DNA of 64,000 nt, taken from the NCBI GenBank assembly GCA_944324905.1, contig CALUYB010000001.1, positions 124,001-188,000 on the forward strand. The letters run 5' to 3'. This document shows, in pieces, positions 1 to 7,328 of this stretch. The stretch's first letter is position 1. Every line of letters begins with the position of its first letter. The notes below the pieces were generated by a model, which saw only the letters and a program-made list of their open reading frames with translations, was not told where the DNA came from and made no database searches. A program made the position numbers and the translations under genes. This stretch comes from Candidatus Gastranaerophilales bacterium (GTDB lineage Bacteria > Cyanobacteriota > Vampirovibrionia > Gastranaerophilales > Gastranaerophilaceae).

Positions 1-70
1 TTTATAAAGGTATACAAAAATAGGTCAAAACGCTTGCTATACTTGAAAATAAAAAAATTTTACATAGGGG

Positions 71-99
71 TTGACAAAAGATTTTTTTAGGTACATAAT
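71..99 (+). promoter_or_regulatory. Sigma70-type promoter of the 83-aa gene
   Basis: A perfect -35 TTGACA (71-76) is followed after exactly 17 bp by CATAAT (94-99), one base from consensus. It lies about 70 bp upstream of the ATG at 168, so it should give a leader of about 60 nt. It is one of the strongest promoter matches in the window. Confidence 0.8.
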
Positions 100-167
100 G
101 TGAGTATAAAGATAAAGTGTTAGACAAACACTAAAAAGAAAAAAACAAGAGGTTAAAGAAAAGAAAA

Positions 168-419
168 ATGTTAGCTATAAATGCAATAAGAAACGTAAAT
201 AGTACACTAAATAAAAATATCAGCTTTGGTTATAGAAGCAACGAACTTGTTAAAGCCCCAACATACAGCAACGATATGGTTGAAGGTAGCATTGGCGGTT
301 TATTTACAGGCTTTGTAGGAACTCTAAAAAGCTCTCCCTTGTTCGATGCAAAGGTTAAACAAAGAGCTCAAAGCATAAACAAAGGCTTGGAAGAAACAAA
401 ATTAAATCTCATTGCATAA
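168..419 (+). CDS. Small protein of unknown function (83 aa)
   Basis: I do not recognise this protein. It starts at an ATG about 15 nt after a purine-rich AAGAGG (147-152) and follows a strong promoter. It has a short polar N-terminus containing NISFGYR, a Gly-rich central stretch (about residues 40-52, GSIGGLFTGFVG) and a basic amphipathic C-terminus. A hairpin terminator follows, so it is probably a single-gene unit that is well expressed. There is no signal peptide and no clear membrane helix. The transcription signals on both sides make a real gene likely. Confidence 0.65.
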   Translation: MLAINAIRNVNSTLNKNISFGYRSNELVKAPTYSNDMVEGSIGGLFTGFVGTLKSSPLFDAKVKQRAQSINKGLEETKLNLIA

Positions 420-475
420 TGAGTAAAAGCATTATCAACACCTAACAACACAATCCCGAAGCACAACAACACATG

Positions 476-505
476 ACCCTGCAAATTGGCGGGGTTTTTA
501 TTTTT
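476..505 (+). terminator. Intrinsic terminator after the 83-aa gene
   Basis: The stem 476-482 / 489-495 (ACCCTGC / GCGGGGT, one G-U pair) has a 6-nt loop and is followed by a T-rich run. It closes the 168-419 transcription unit. Confidence 0.7.
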
Positions 506-557
506 TATATAGAATGTAACAAAGTACAAATTAGGCAAAGACATAATATTTTTAAGC

Positions 558-588
558 TTGACAATATTTTTTTATTTGAGAATATAAT
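558..588 (+). promoter_or_regulatory. Probable promoter of the acidic coiled-coil gene
   Basis: Perfect TTGACA (558-563) and perfect TATAAT (583-588) hexamers are separated by a long 19-bp spacer. The leader to the ATG at 655 is about 60 nt. The non-optimal spacing may make it weak or dependent on an activator. Confidence 0.5.
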
Positions 589-654
589 AAGTGTTGAAAT
601 AATTTTATTTTTTTTATAGAATAAAATCATTGACGTAAGGAAAAGGAGTTGCAA

Positions 655-1269
655 ATGCAAAACAATAATCTGCCTAAAAACATGGGAAAGAAAATTGCCG
701 ATGCATTGAAGCAACAAGATAACCTGAGCGAAAACACAGACACTCTTGAGATTGAATCTGATAGTGATAGTGTAGAAAATACAATTAATTATCAGGAATC
801 TAATGAAACATTTGATACTTCGTTTGATTTAGGTTCGGACAATGTTCAAGACAGTACTGAATACAATCCGGTATTCTCTGTGGATGTTGATGAAATTGAC
901 AAAACTTCAGATATGAAATTGTCCATCGATTCCGAAGAAGATGAAGCTGCTGAAGAATTTGAAATGCCCAATAACATAAATGTTTTAAAAAGGCTTATCA
1001 ATCAACTTCCCACAGGTGTTCCACGTCAGACAGGTGCGCAAATCATCCGTCAGACAATTGAAGCCCTCGGTATTCCAATGAAAAGCGTGCTTCAGGATGC
1101 ACAACGAGTAAGGGATTGCTTAAACAGCTCAATCAAAGATTGTAATTATACAATCCAAGAATACAAAACAAATATTCGTAATCTTGAAAAACAAAGCGCA
1201 AATTATCAAAAACAACTGAATAAATTAAATGACATTATCGGTTTGTTTGTGTATAATGATAGAAAATAG
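655..1269 (+). CDS. Acidic protein with C-terminal coiled coil, unknown function (204 aa)
   Basis: The ATG at 655 was chosen over an in-frame TTG at 649 because AAAAGGAG (641-648) lies 6 nt upstream of it. The N-terminal half (about residues 10-110) is strongly acidic and low in complexity (Asp, Glu, Ser), so probably disordered. The C-terminal about 95 residues form a compact conserved-looking segment (RLINQLPTGVPRQTGAQ..., then a heptad-patterned helix ending KLNDIIGLF). This architecture, with an acidic tether and a coiled coil, resembles adaptor or polar-organiser proteins, but I can name no family. It is followed 6 nt later by tRNA-Glu. Confidence 0.8.
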   Translation: MQNNNLPKNMGKKIADALKQQDNLSENTDTLEIESDSDSVENTINYQESNETFDTSFDLGSDNVQDSTEYNPVFSVDVDEIDKTSDMKLSIDSEEDEAAEEFEMPNNINVLKRLINQLPTGVPRQTGAQIIRQTIEALGIPMKSVLQDAQRVRDCLNSSIKDCNYTIQEYKTNIRNLEKQSANYQKQLNKLNDIIGLFVYNDRK

Positions 1270-1275
1270 TCTTAT

Positions 1276-1351
1276 GCCCCCATCGTCTAGAGGCCTAGGA
1301 CAACACCCTTTCACGGTGTAGACAGGGATTCGAATTCCCTTGGGGGTACCA
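1276..1351 (+). tRNA. tRNA-Glu (anticodon TTC), CCA encoded
   Basis: A complete cloverleaf is visible. The acceptor is GCCCCCA / TGGGGGT. The anticodon arm is ACACC-CTTTCAC-GGTGT with anticodon TTC. The T-arm contains GGATTCGAATTCC (1326-1338) and CCA is encoded at 1349-1351. The sequence closely matches the cyanobacterial and plastid tRNA-Glu type, including the unusual G1-U72 closing pair, which is part of the phylogenetic argument for this window. A GC hairpin with a T-run (AGCGGCATATGGCCG-T7) follows directly and acts as the terminator. Confidence 0.95.
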
Positions 1352-1563
1352 TTTAGCGGCATATGGCCGTTTTTTTATTGGAATTCGAATCCATGCAAAA
1401 ATTTGCTACCCTCACAAGTTCGTGTAGTTCCCTTGGGGGTACCATTTAGCGGCATATGGCCGTTTTTTTATTGGAATTCGAATCCATGCAAAAATTTGCT
1501 ACCCTCACAAGTTCGTGTAGTTCCCTTGGGGGTACCATTTAGCGGCATATGGCCGTTTTTTTA
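1335..1563 (+). repeat. Tandem 93-bp repeat made from the tRNA-Glu 3' end plus terminator
   Basis: Units start at 1335, 1428 and 1521 (period exactly 93 bp; two full copies and a 43-bp partial). Each begins with the last 17 nt of tRNA-Glu (TTCCCTTGGGGGTACCA) and continues with the tRNA terminator. The rest of the unit (in the two full copies) contains an inverted copy of the T-arm (GGAATTCGAATCC, 1380-1392) and an unrelated stretch. The copies look essentially identical. A period divisible by 3 gives a spurious open frame across the array. It could be a relic of repeated recombination at a tRNA attachment site. Confidence 0.9.
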
Positions 1564-1595
1564 ATGTTGTGTAATATGAGCGGCGCAGGCTGAAT

Positions 1596-1903
1596 AGACC
1601 CTGCCCAGTAGGGACATTTTGCACAAAATCAAAGATTTTGGCAAAAGCAGTCAAACAAGTTCAGGGTGACAGGGTTGGGCGTTCAGGGTGACAATTAATC
1701 GTCATGCTGAATTTATTTCAGCATCTGAAAAGTGAACGCTTTGCAAAATTAAGTTGCAAAACGGTAAGACCCTGCCCAGTAGGGACATTTTGCACAAAAT
1801 CAAAGATTTTGGCAAAAGCAGTCAAACAAGTTCAGGGTGACAGGGTTGGGCGTTCAGGGTGATAATTAATCGTCATGCTGAATTTATTTCAGCATCTGAA
1901 AAG
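1596..1903. repeat. Two copies of a 137-bp repeat with an internal palindrome
   Basis: Positions 1596-1732 and 1767-1903 are near-identical and offset by 171 bp. Each ends in the hairpin TGCTGAA-TTTAT-TTCAGCA (for example 1705-1723) and carries inverted GTTCAGGGTGAC motifs. The 27-bp palindrome (1701-1727, 1872-1898) recurs in the opposite orientation at 53833-53859 and 53903-53929, so this is a dispersed REP/MITE-like family. No gene is seen in 1564-1910. Confidence 0.85.
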
Positions 1904-1910
1904 CGTACAA

Positions 1911-2201
1911 CTAATTTATAATTTTAATTCCTTGCTTTTGAATTTCAGCGCTTGGGGCAAGCTTTTTGTACTTGTAGAGGGGAACTTTTGGGTTTGGATT
2001 TTTTCTTTGCGAAAGTTTTTGGTCAAACCCTTGTTTTTCCTGCACATAAAGCTGTTTTATAAATGTGTCACTGTTTTGAATTTCAGAGGGCATTTCTTCA
2101 TATGGCACATTTAGCGCGAGTTTTTCTTTAGCATATGCGCTGTAAGCTCCTAAATACATACATAAAAAACCGATTAGTGCCATTAGGCAAATTCTTCTCA
2201 T
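1911..2201 (-). CDS. Small secreted protein, unknown (96 aa)
   Basis: I do not recognise this protein. The ATG at 2201 is preferred to an in-frame GTG at 2222 because it begins a clean signal peptide (MRRICLMALIGFLCMYLG, cleavage near AYA-KEK). The mature part is short, charged and Lys/Gln-rich. It lies just downstream of a second secreted coiled-coil gene on the same strand and may be cotranscribed with it past a weak hairpin. It is probably periplasmic. Confidence 0.6.
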   Translation of the reverse strand: MRRICLMALIGFLCMYLGAYSAYAKEKLALNVPYEEMPSEIQNSDTFIKQLYVQEKQGFDQKLSQRKNPNPKVPLYKYKKLAPSAEIQKQGIKIIN

Positions 2202-2238
2202 AGCAAATCTTTCTTCTTTCACTACCTTCTAATAATAT

Positions 2239-2272
2239 AAATCCCCGTAATTGAATTTAATCACGAGGATTT
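2239..2272. terminator. Hairpin between two secreted-protein genes (weak terminator)
   Basis: The 10-bp stem AAATCCCCGT / ACGAGGATTT has a 14-nt loop. There is no clear T-run on the minus strand, so it may be only a partial terminator or a stabilising 3' structure for the gene at 2298-2717. Confidence 0.35.
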
Positions 2273-2297
2273 AAAAAATTCTTTACTAAAGTTAATA

Positions 2298-2717
2298 TTA
2301 ATAACCAAGAGCTTTAATTTTTGCATCATAAAGCTTGTTAATGTTGTCTTTTCTTGTGTTGAGGGATTGTAATTGTCTTTCATAAGCTCTTACTTTTATG
2401 ATTTTTTGTGTTTGAAGCATTGTTTTGTCGTTGTTTACTGTTTTTATATTGTTTTCAACTTCTTTGATTTCTGCTTCAATTGGTTTTAATTGTTCTTTTC
2501 TTTCTTTTTCAATTTGAGCTTTTTTTGAAGCATTTTGTGCTTGTTTTTGTTTTTGCGCAGCTTCTTTTTGCGCTGCTACATCTTGTTTTGCAGCTTCTTT
2601 AACTGCGTTTAAATCGCTTTTTACCGCATTTTTAAATGCATCGCCAAAGCTGCTTGCAGCAAATACCGAGCTGACACTTAAACATAGTGCAAGTGCTAAA
2701 CCTAAATATTTTTTCAT
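2298..2717 (-). CDS. Secreted coiled-coil protein, Ala/Lys/Gln-rich (139 aa)
   Basis: The ATG at 2717 is supported by AAGGAG about 7 nt upstream; an earlier in-frame GTG (2726) lacks this. The signal peptide MKKYLGLALALCLSVSS is cleaved near VFA-ASS. The mature protein is almost entirely helical and charged (residues about 35-135, many KxAxxKE repeats), which predicts a long coiled coil in the periplasm. A TATACT box lies upstream. No family is recognised; it could be a periplasmic structural or adhesin-stalk-like protein. Confidence 0.75.
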   Translation of the reverse strand: MKKYLGLALALCLSVSSVFAASSFGDAFKNAVKSDLNAVKEAAKQDVAAQKEAAQKQKQAQNASKKAQIEKERKEQLKPIEAEIKEVENNIKTVNNDKTMLQTQKIIKVRAYERQLQSLNTRKDNINKLYDAKIKALGY

Positions 2718-2779
2718 AAAGAACACTCCTTTTAACCTATATTAGTATAATAACATTGTTTTGAAACTTTGTAAACTTA

Positions 2780-2810
2780 AAACCCCTCAAACTCATTGTT
2801 TGAGAGGTTT
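2780..2810. other. Strong hairpin in the divergent promoter region
   Basis: The 13-bp stem (one mismatch) AAACCCCTCAAAC / GTTTGAGAGGTTT has a 5-nt loop and is flanked by T-rich sequence on the + strand and, on the reverse complement, by GGGGTTTT. It sits between two divergent genes, upstream of both, where no transcript should need terminating. It could be a terminator for an unseen short RNA. Confidence 0.5.
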
Positions 2811-2950
2811 TTGGATTGTTCTTTATCCCCCGATTATATTTTATAGGATTAACCTATACATTTTCTTTTTATATATAAATAAAAACTTTTTTAAATTTTC
2901 AATTTCAAATGTAAAAAAATTCTTTACACTTTTTAATATTTTTCTATCGG

Positions 2951-2979
2951 TTGCATTTATCCCCCCAAAGTGTTAAAAT
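2951..2979 (+). promoter_or_regulatory. Promoter of the pyrF-ald-proBA operon
   Basis: TTGCAT (2951-2956), a 17-bp spacer and TAAAAT (2974-2979) lie about 33 bp upstream of the pyrF ATG at 3012. This would give a leader of about 26 nt. Confidence 0.6.
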
Positions 2980-3011
2980 TCTTGTGCTATATCTTTTTTA
3001 AGGTTCGGTTA

Positions 3012-3773
3012 ATGGTAATAAAAAAACCCAAAAGTGCAGCTGAAAGAATTATCCTTGCCCTTGATGTAGATACGCTTGAGGAAGCAAAAGAGCTTGTAGT
3101 CGAGCTAAAAGACTATGTGGGATATTTTAAAGTAGGTTTGCAACTCTACACTGCTTGTGGCTATGATTCAGTCAGAATGATTCATGATATGGGTTCAAAA
3201 GTATTTTTTGACGCCAAATTTCACGACATTCCAAACACAGTAGCGCGCGCAAGTGCAAATTTAGTTAAAAATGACGTTGATTTTTTTGATTTGCATATAA
3301 AAGGCGGCTCAAAAATGCTCTCTGCCACATCCCGCTTGTGTCGAGAGGTTGCAAAAAAGTATGACAAGCCAATTCCTACTATTTTAGGTGTTACCCTTTT
3401 ATCGAGCTTTGGGCAAAAAACCCTTAATCAAGAATTAAATGTAAATATGAACATTGACGAGTATGTTTCGCGCCTTGCAAAAGTTGCGCTTGAAGCTAAA
3501 CTTGACGGTGTCGTGGCGTCAGCCTCAGAAGTCGGCGCGATAAGGCGTGTCTGTGGGGATGATTTTATTATAGTTTGTCCTGCAATTCGCCCTACATGGT
3601 CTGTTGTAGATGATCAGGTAAGAGTTGTAACACCGACAGACGCTATTGAAGCAGGTGTTGACTATATGGTTGTGGGTCGTCCTGTGATTTCGGCTAAAGA
3701 CAGAATTGAAGCAATAACACTTATAATCGATGAAATAGAAGAAGCAAAAGAAACAATACAAGAAAGACTTTAA
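3012..3773 (+). CDS. pyrF: Orotidine 5'-phosphate decarboxylase, first copy (253 aa)
   Basis: It decarboxylates OMP to UMP, the last step of pyrimidine synthesis. The catalytic signature DAKFHDIPNT (D-x-K-x-x-D) and the phosphate-binding CPAIRPTW and DYMVVGRP segments are intact, and the length is normal for a TIM-barrel PyrF. The ATG at 3012 is chosen because TTTAAGG precedes it by 8 nt and because upstream codons are unlike the family. It is the first gene of an operon with ald, proB and proA (1-nt gap to ald). A second pyrF lies inside the pyrimidine operon at 25271, so this copy is a paralogue outside that control. Confidence 0.92.
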   Translation: MVIKKPKSAAERIILALDVDTLEEAKELVVELKDYVGYFKVGLQLYTACGYDSVRMIHDMGSKVFFDAKFHDIPNTVARASANLVKNDVDFFDLHIKGGSKMLSATSRLCREVAKKYDKPIPTILGVTLLSSFGQKTLNQELNVNMNIDEYVSRLAKVALEAKLDGVVASASEVGAIRRVCGDDFIIVCPAIRPTWSVVDDQVRVVTPTDAIEAGVDYMVVGRPVISAKDRIEAITLIIDEIEEAKETIQERL

Positions 3774-3774
3774 T

Positions 3775-4911
3775 ATGAAAACAAATTTTGGCATTTTAAA
3801 AGAACTAAAAGAAGGCGAAACGCGTGTTGCGCTTACTCCTGACACTGTTGGCATGCTAATTAGCGAGGGGCTTTCGGTTTCGGTCGAATCCGGTGCAGGT
3901 TTTTTAAGCGGATTTGGTGATGAGCAGTATGAAAAAGTAGGCGCAAAAATCCTTCAAAGTGCTGCTGAAGTTTGGGAAAAATCAAATATAATTGTAAAAG
4001 TTAAAGAGCCCCAAAAGTGCGAATATCAATACTTTAGGGAAGATTTAGTTATATTTTCATATCTGCATTTGGCAGTTGAAGAAGAACTTACGCGAGAACT
4101 TTTGAAGAAAAAAGTCTGCGCAATTGCCTCTGAGGCTGTAGAAACGCAATGGGGCGAGTTGTCTTTATTAAGACCCATGAGCGAAGTGGCTGGCAGAATG
4201 AGTGTGCAATTAGGCGCAAGATTTTTAGAAAAGCAAAATGGCGGTAGAGGCTTGCTTTTAGGCGGAGTCCCGGGCGTTGCACCTGCAAAAGTTGTTATTT
4301 TAGGTGGTGGCGTTGTGGGTTCAAATGCTGCACAGGCTGCTCTTGGCATGGGTGCTGACGTTTCTGTTTTGGATGTAAATTCAAGAAGATTATCAAATCT
4401 TGACATGTTTTTTGGCGGACAAATAAAAACGTCTTATTCTAACCCTTCAACCATTGCAAACTATGTAAAAGACGCGGATTTGCTTATAACTGCGGTTTTA
4501 AATCCTTCAGCGCGCGCACCAAAGCTGGTGAGTGCTGATATGGTCAAGAGCATGAAAAAAGGCTCTGTAATTATTGATATAGCGATTGATCAAGGTGGAA
4601 ACGTTGAAACAATTGACAGAGTTACGACTTTAGAAAATCCTGTTTTTGAAAAGTATGGTGTAATTCACTGTGCTGTTCCAAACATCCCCTCATACGTTCC
4701 GCAAACGGCTTCTTATGCTTATTCTTACGCTGTTTTGCCTTATTTAAAAGCTCTTGGCGAAAAGGGTACTTTTGTGGCGTTTAAAGAGGATGAAGCGCTA
4801 AGCCTTGGGGTGTCTACTTTTAGGGGTGCAGTTACAAATGAGGCTCTTGCTCAATCGTTGGGCTGCGAGCATACGGAAATTTCAGTTCTTGTGGGATTTA
4901 AAATCAAATGA
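3775..4911 (+). CDS. ald: Alanine dehydrogenase (378 aa)
   Basis: This is an NAD-dependent enzyme interconverting L-alanine and pyruvate plus ammonia. Family features include the start MKTNFGILKELKEGETRVAL, FSYLHLA with the catalytic His, RPMSEVAGRMSVQ, and the Rossmann motif GGGVVGSNAAQ (about residues 175-185). The length is normal (about 370). It starts 1 nt after pyrF and overlaps proB by 4 nt (ATGA), so it is translationally coupled. In a fermentative gut bacterium it would serve nitrogen or redox balance; that role is inferred. Confidence 0.95.
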   Translation: MKTNFGILKELKEGETRVALTPDTVGMLISEGLSVSVESGAGFLSGFGDEQYEKVGAKILQSAAEVWEKSNIIVKVKEPQKCEYQYFREDLVIFSYLHLAVEEELTRELLKKKVCAIASEAVETQWGELSLLRPMSEVAGRMSVQLGARFLEKQNGGRGLLLGGVPGVAPAKVVILGGGVVGSNAAQAALGMGADVSVLDVNSRRLSNLDMFFGGQIKTSYSNPSTIANYVKDADLLITAVLNPSARAPKLVSADMVKSMKKGSVIIDIAIDQGGNVETIDRVTTLENPVFEKYGVIHCAVPNIPSYVPQTASYAYSYAVLPYLKALGEKGTFVAFKEDEALSLGVSTFRGAVTNEALAQSLGCEHTEISVLVGFKIK

Positions 4912-6017
4912 TAAAAGACGCGAACAGAATAGTTTTTAAATTTGGAACAAATATTTTAAGAAATGACAATGGCGAAATTTCGCTTACTCGCCTGTATTCC
5001 TTTATTGAAGACATTGCAACATTAAGGAAAAAAGGCAAAGAAGTTCTTGTTGTAACATCTGGTGCAGTTGGTTTGGGTGCAAAAAAATTAAACGTAGATA
5101 CAAGTCAAAGCACTGTTTTAAAGCAGGCTGCAGCCTCTGTCGGACAGCAAATTTTAATGTCAATCTGGCAAGACGGTTTTGAAAAATACGGGATTTGCGT
5201 GGCACAAATTCTTTTGACGGAAGAAGATTTTTCAAACAGAAAAAAATATTTAAGCTTGAGAAATACCCTCTCTAAGCTTTTAGAGTTAGGAATTATTCCT
5301 GTAATCAATCAAAATGACGCTGTTTCGCCTTCGGAATTAGAGCATGTCTGTTTTTCGGACAACGATAAATTATCTGCAATAGTAGCTTCTAAGCTTGATG
5401 CAGACTTGTTAGTTATGGTTTCAGATATTGACGGGCTTTTTGATAAAAATCCAAAAGAATACCCTGATGCTAAAAAAATTGATGTTGTTGAAAAAGTTAC
5501 ATCAAAAATCGAAAAACTTGCCTCAGGTGCGTCTTTAGGCGGTCGAGGCGGCATGATTACAAAACTTTCAGCGGCAAAAGTTGTAACCTCATCGGGTCTA
5601 TATGCGATGATTGTTAACGGCAAAAAGCCTCAAATAATAAAGAAAATTTTTGAAGAAGAAAATGTTGGAACACTGTTTTTGCCTACAAAGGTTTTGTCGC
5701 ACAAAAAACGCTGGATTGCCTATGCTACAAATATTATGGGCGAAATAACGGTAAATTCGGGCGCAAAAACGGCACTTATCGAAAAACAAAAAAGCCTTCT
5801 TGCCGTTGGCATAGTTGATGTTAAGGGTGATTTTAAAGCAGGCGAAATAATTAGCATTTATGATGAGAGCGGTTTGGAATTTGCGCGTGCTGTTGTAAAT
5901 TATAATTCTGACGAGTGCAAAAAAATCATGGGCGCTCATAGTGATGAAATAGAGCGGATTTTAGGCTACAAGCTTGATGATGATGTAGTAATAAAAGACA
6001 ATCTTGTACTTTTATAA
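4908..6017 (+). CDS. proB: Glutamate 5-kinase with PUA domain (369 aa)
   Basis: This is the first step of proline synthesis, phosphorylating glutamate. The amino-acid-kinase domain (about residues 1-255) carries FKFGTNILR, VTSGAVGLG, the QNDAVSP substrate loop, SDIDGLFDKNP and GRGGMITK. A C-terminal PUA domain (about 275-365) is present, as in most bacterial ProB proteins. It starts in a 4-nt overlap with ald and is followed by proA after 12 nt, so kinase and reductase are made together. Confidence 0.96.
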   Translation: MIKDANRIVFKFGTNILRNDNGEISLTRLYSFIEDIATLRKKGKEVLVVTSGAVGLGAKKLNVDTSQSTVLKQAAASVGQQILMSIWQDGFEKYGICVAQILLTEEDFSNRKKYLSLRNTLSKLLELGIIPVINQNDAVSPSELEHVCFSDNDKLSAIVASKLDADLLVMVSDIDGLFDKNPKEYPDAKKIDVVEKVTSKIEKLASGASLGGRGGMITKLSAAKVVTSSGLYAMIVNGKKPQIIKKIFEEENVGTLFLPTKVLSHKKRWIAYATNIMGEITVNSGAKTALIEKQKSLLAVGIVDVKGDFKAGEIISIYDESGLEFARAVVNYNSDECKKIMGAHSDEIERILGYKLDDDVVIKDNLVLL

Positions 6018-6029
6018 AAAGGGAAAAAA

Positions 6030-7277
6030 ATGGACATAAAAGATATTGCAAAAGCAGCAAAAGAGGCGTCGTTAGAGCTTCTTGGCGCGTCTGAAGAACT
6101 TAAAAATTCGGCACTTAAAAAAGTAAAAGAAAATATCGAAAAAAACAAAGATGAAATTTTTGCTGCAAATAAAAAAGATTTAGATGAGGCTAAAAGCCTT
6201 GTGGATAGCGGCGAAATAACATCTTCTACCTATGCGCGTTTAAAGTTGGATGAAAATAAAATGCGCGACATGCTAAAAGGCATTGAAGATGTAATTTCTT
6301 TACAAGACCCTGTTAATAAGGTTTTTTGGACAAAAGAGCTTGATGAAGGGCTGATTTTAAAAAAAGTTTCTTGCCCCATTGGCGTTATAGGGGTGATTTT
6401 TGAGGCGCGTCCTGATGTTATTTCTCAAATTGCCTCTCTCGCAATAAAATCAGGCAATGCGGTGATTTTAAAGGGTGGAAAAGAGTCTAACAATACCAAC
6501 GCTGCAATTGCAAAAGTTATAAATGAAGCATTGAATACTGTTGAAAATTTCCCAAAAAACGCTATAAATCTTGTATTTTCGCGTGATGATATCAAGGCGC
6601 TTTTAGAACTTGACGAGTATGTGGATTTAATAATCCCGCGTGGTTCAAATAAACTTGTAAAATATATTCAAGAAAATACAAAAATACCTGTTTTAGGGCA
6701 TGCCTCGGGCATTTGCCATATTTTTGTTGATAAAAGTGCAAAGGTTGATTTAGCAAAAAAAGTTTGTGTTGACGCTAAAATTCAATACCCGAGCGCATGT
6801 AATGCTGTTGAAACAATTTTAGTGCATAAAGATTTTAAAGGCATTGATGAGCTTAAAAGCGCGCTTTTAGAGGCTGGAGTTAAAATTGTTGAAAATCCGC
6901 AAGATTTTTCTGTTGAATACGGGGACAAAATTGTGTCTTTTAAGCTTGTTAACAGTGTTGATGAGGCTATTAAACACATAAACAAATACGGCTCAGGGCA
7001 TACTGATTCAATATTGAGTGAAAATAAAAGTAATGTTGAAAAATTTATGAATTATGTCGATAGCGCAGGGGTATATCATAACGTGTCAACGCGCTTTTCA
7101 GATGGTTTTCGCTACGGTTTTGGTGCTGAAGTCGGCATTTCAACAAATAAAACTCACGCGCGCGGGCCTGTTGGCTTAGATGGGCTTACAATCTACAAAT
7201 ACAAGCTTTTTGGCGCATATCAAGCGGTTGAACCTTACGCAAAAGGTGAAAAAACTTTTACACATAGATTTATTTAA
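6030..7277 (+). CDS. proA: Gamma-glutamyl phosphate reductase (415 aa)
   Basis: This is the NADPH-dependent second step of proline synthesis and an aldehyde-dehydrogenase superfamily member. It has the catalytic-Cys segment YPSACNAVETILVH, IGVIFEARPDV and the C-terminal GPVGLDGLTIYK. Length is typical (about 415). AAAAGGG lies 7 nt before the ATG. It is the last gene of the pyrF-ald-proB-proA run. proC is not in this window. Confidence 0.97.
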   Translation: MDIKDIAKAAKEASLELLGASEELKNSALKKVKENIEKNKDEIFAANKKDLDEAKSLVDSGEITSSTYARLKLDENKMRDMLKGIEDVISLQDPVNKVFWTKELDEGLILKKVSCPIGVIGVIFEARPDVISQIASLAIKSGNAVILKGGKESNNTNAAIAKVINEALNTVENFPKNAINLVFSRDDIKALLELDEYVDLIIPRGSNKLVKYIQENTKIPVLGHASGICHIFVDKSAKVDLAKKVCVDAKIQYPSACNAVETILVHKDFKGIDELKSALLEAGVKIVENPQDFSVEYGDKIVSFKLVNSVDEAIKHINKYGSGHTDSILSENKSNVEKFMNYVDSAGVYHNVSTRFSDGFRYGFGAEVGISTNKTHARGPVGLDGLTIYKYKLFGAYQAVEPYAKGEKTFTHRFI

Positions 7278-7286
7278 TTATTTTTT

Positions 7287-7295
7287 TGTTATAAT
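7287..7295 (+). promoter_or_regulatory. Extended -10 promoter of nadA
   Basis: TGtTATAAT (7287-7295) is a perfect extended -10 about 33 nt upstream of the nadA start. No good -35 is visible, which is typical of extended -10 promoters. Confidence 0.6.
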
Positions 7296-7328
7296 AAAAT
7301 AATCTAAGAAAAGTAAGGCATTTTATTA

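Noticed and set aside
1335-1563. Possible CRISPR array
   Set aside because: The units are contiguous 93-bp copies with no unique spacers, and there are no cas genes.
1340-1564. Open frame of 74 residues with a perfect internal repeat
   Set aside because: It is produced by the 93-bp tandem tRNA-end repeat, whose period is divisible by 3. It begins inside tRNA-Glu, lacks a ribosome site and contains terminators.
2761-2976. 71-residue + strand frame before pyrF
   Set aside because: It starts at a TTG in AT-rich promoter DNA, crosses a hairpin and the pyrF promoter, and has no ribosome site or protein-like composition.
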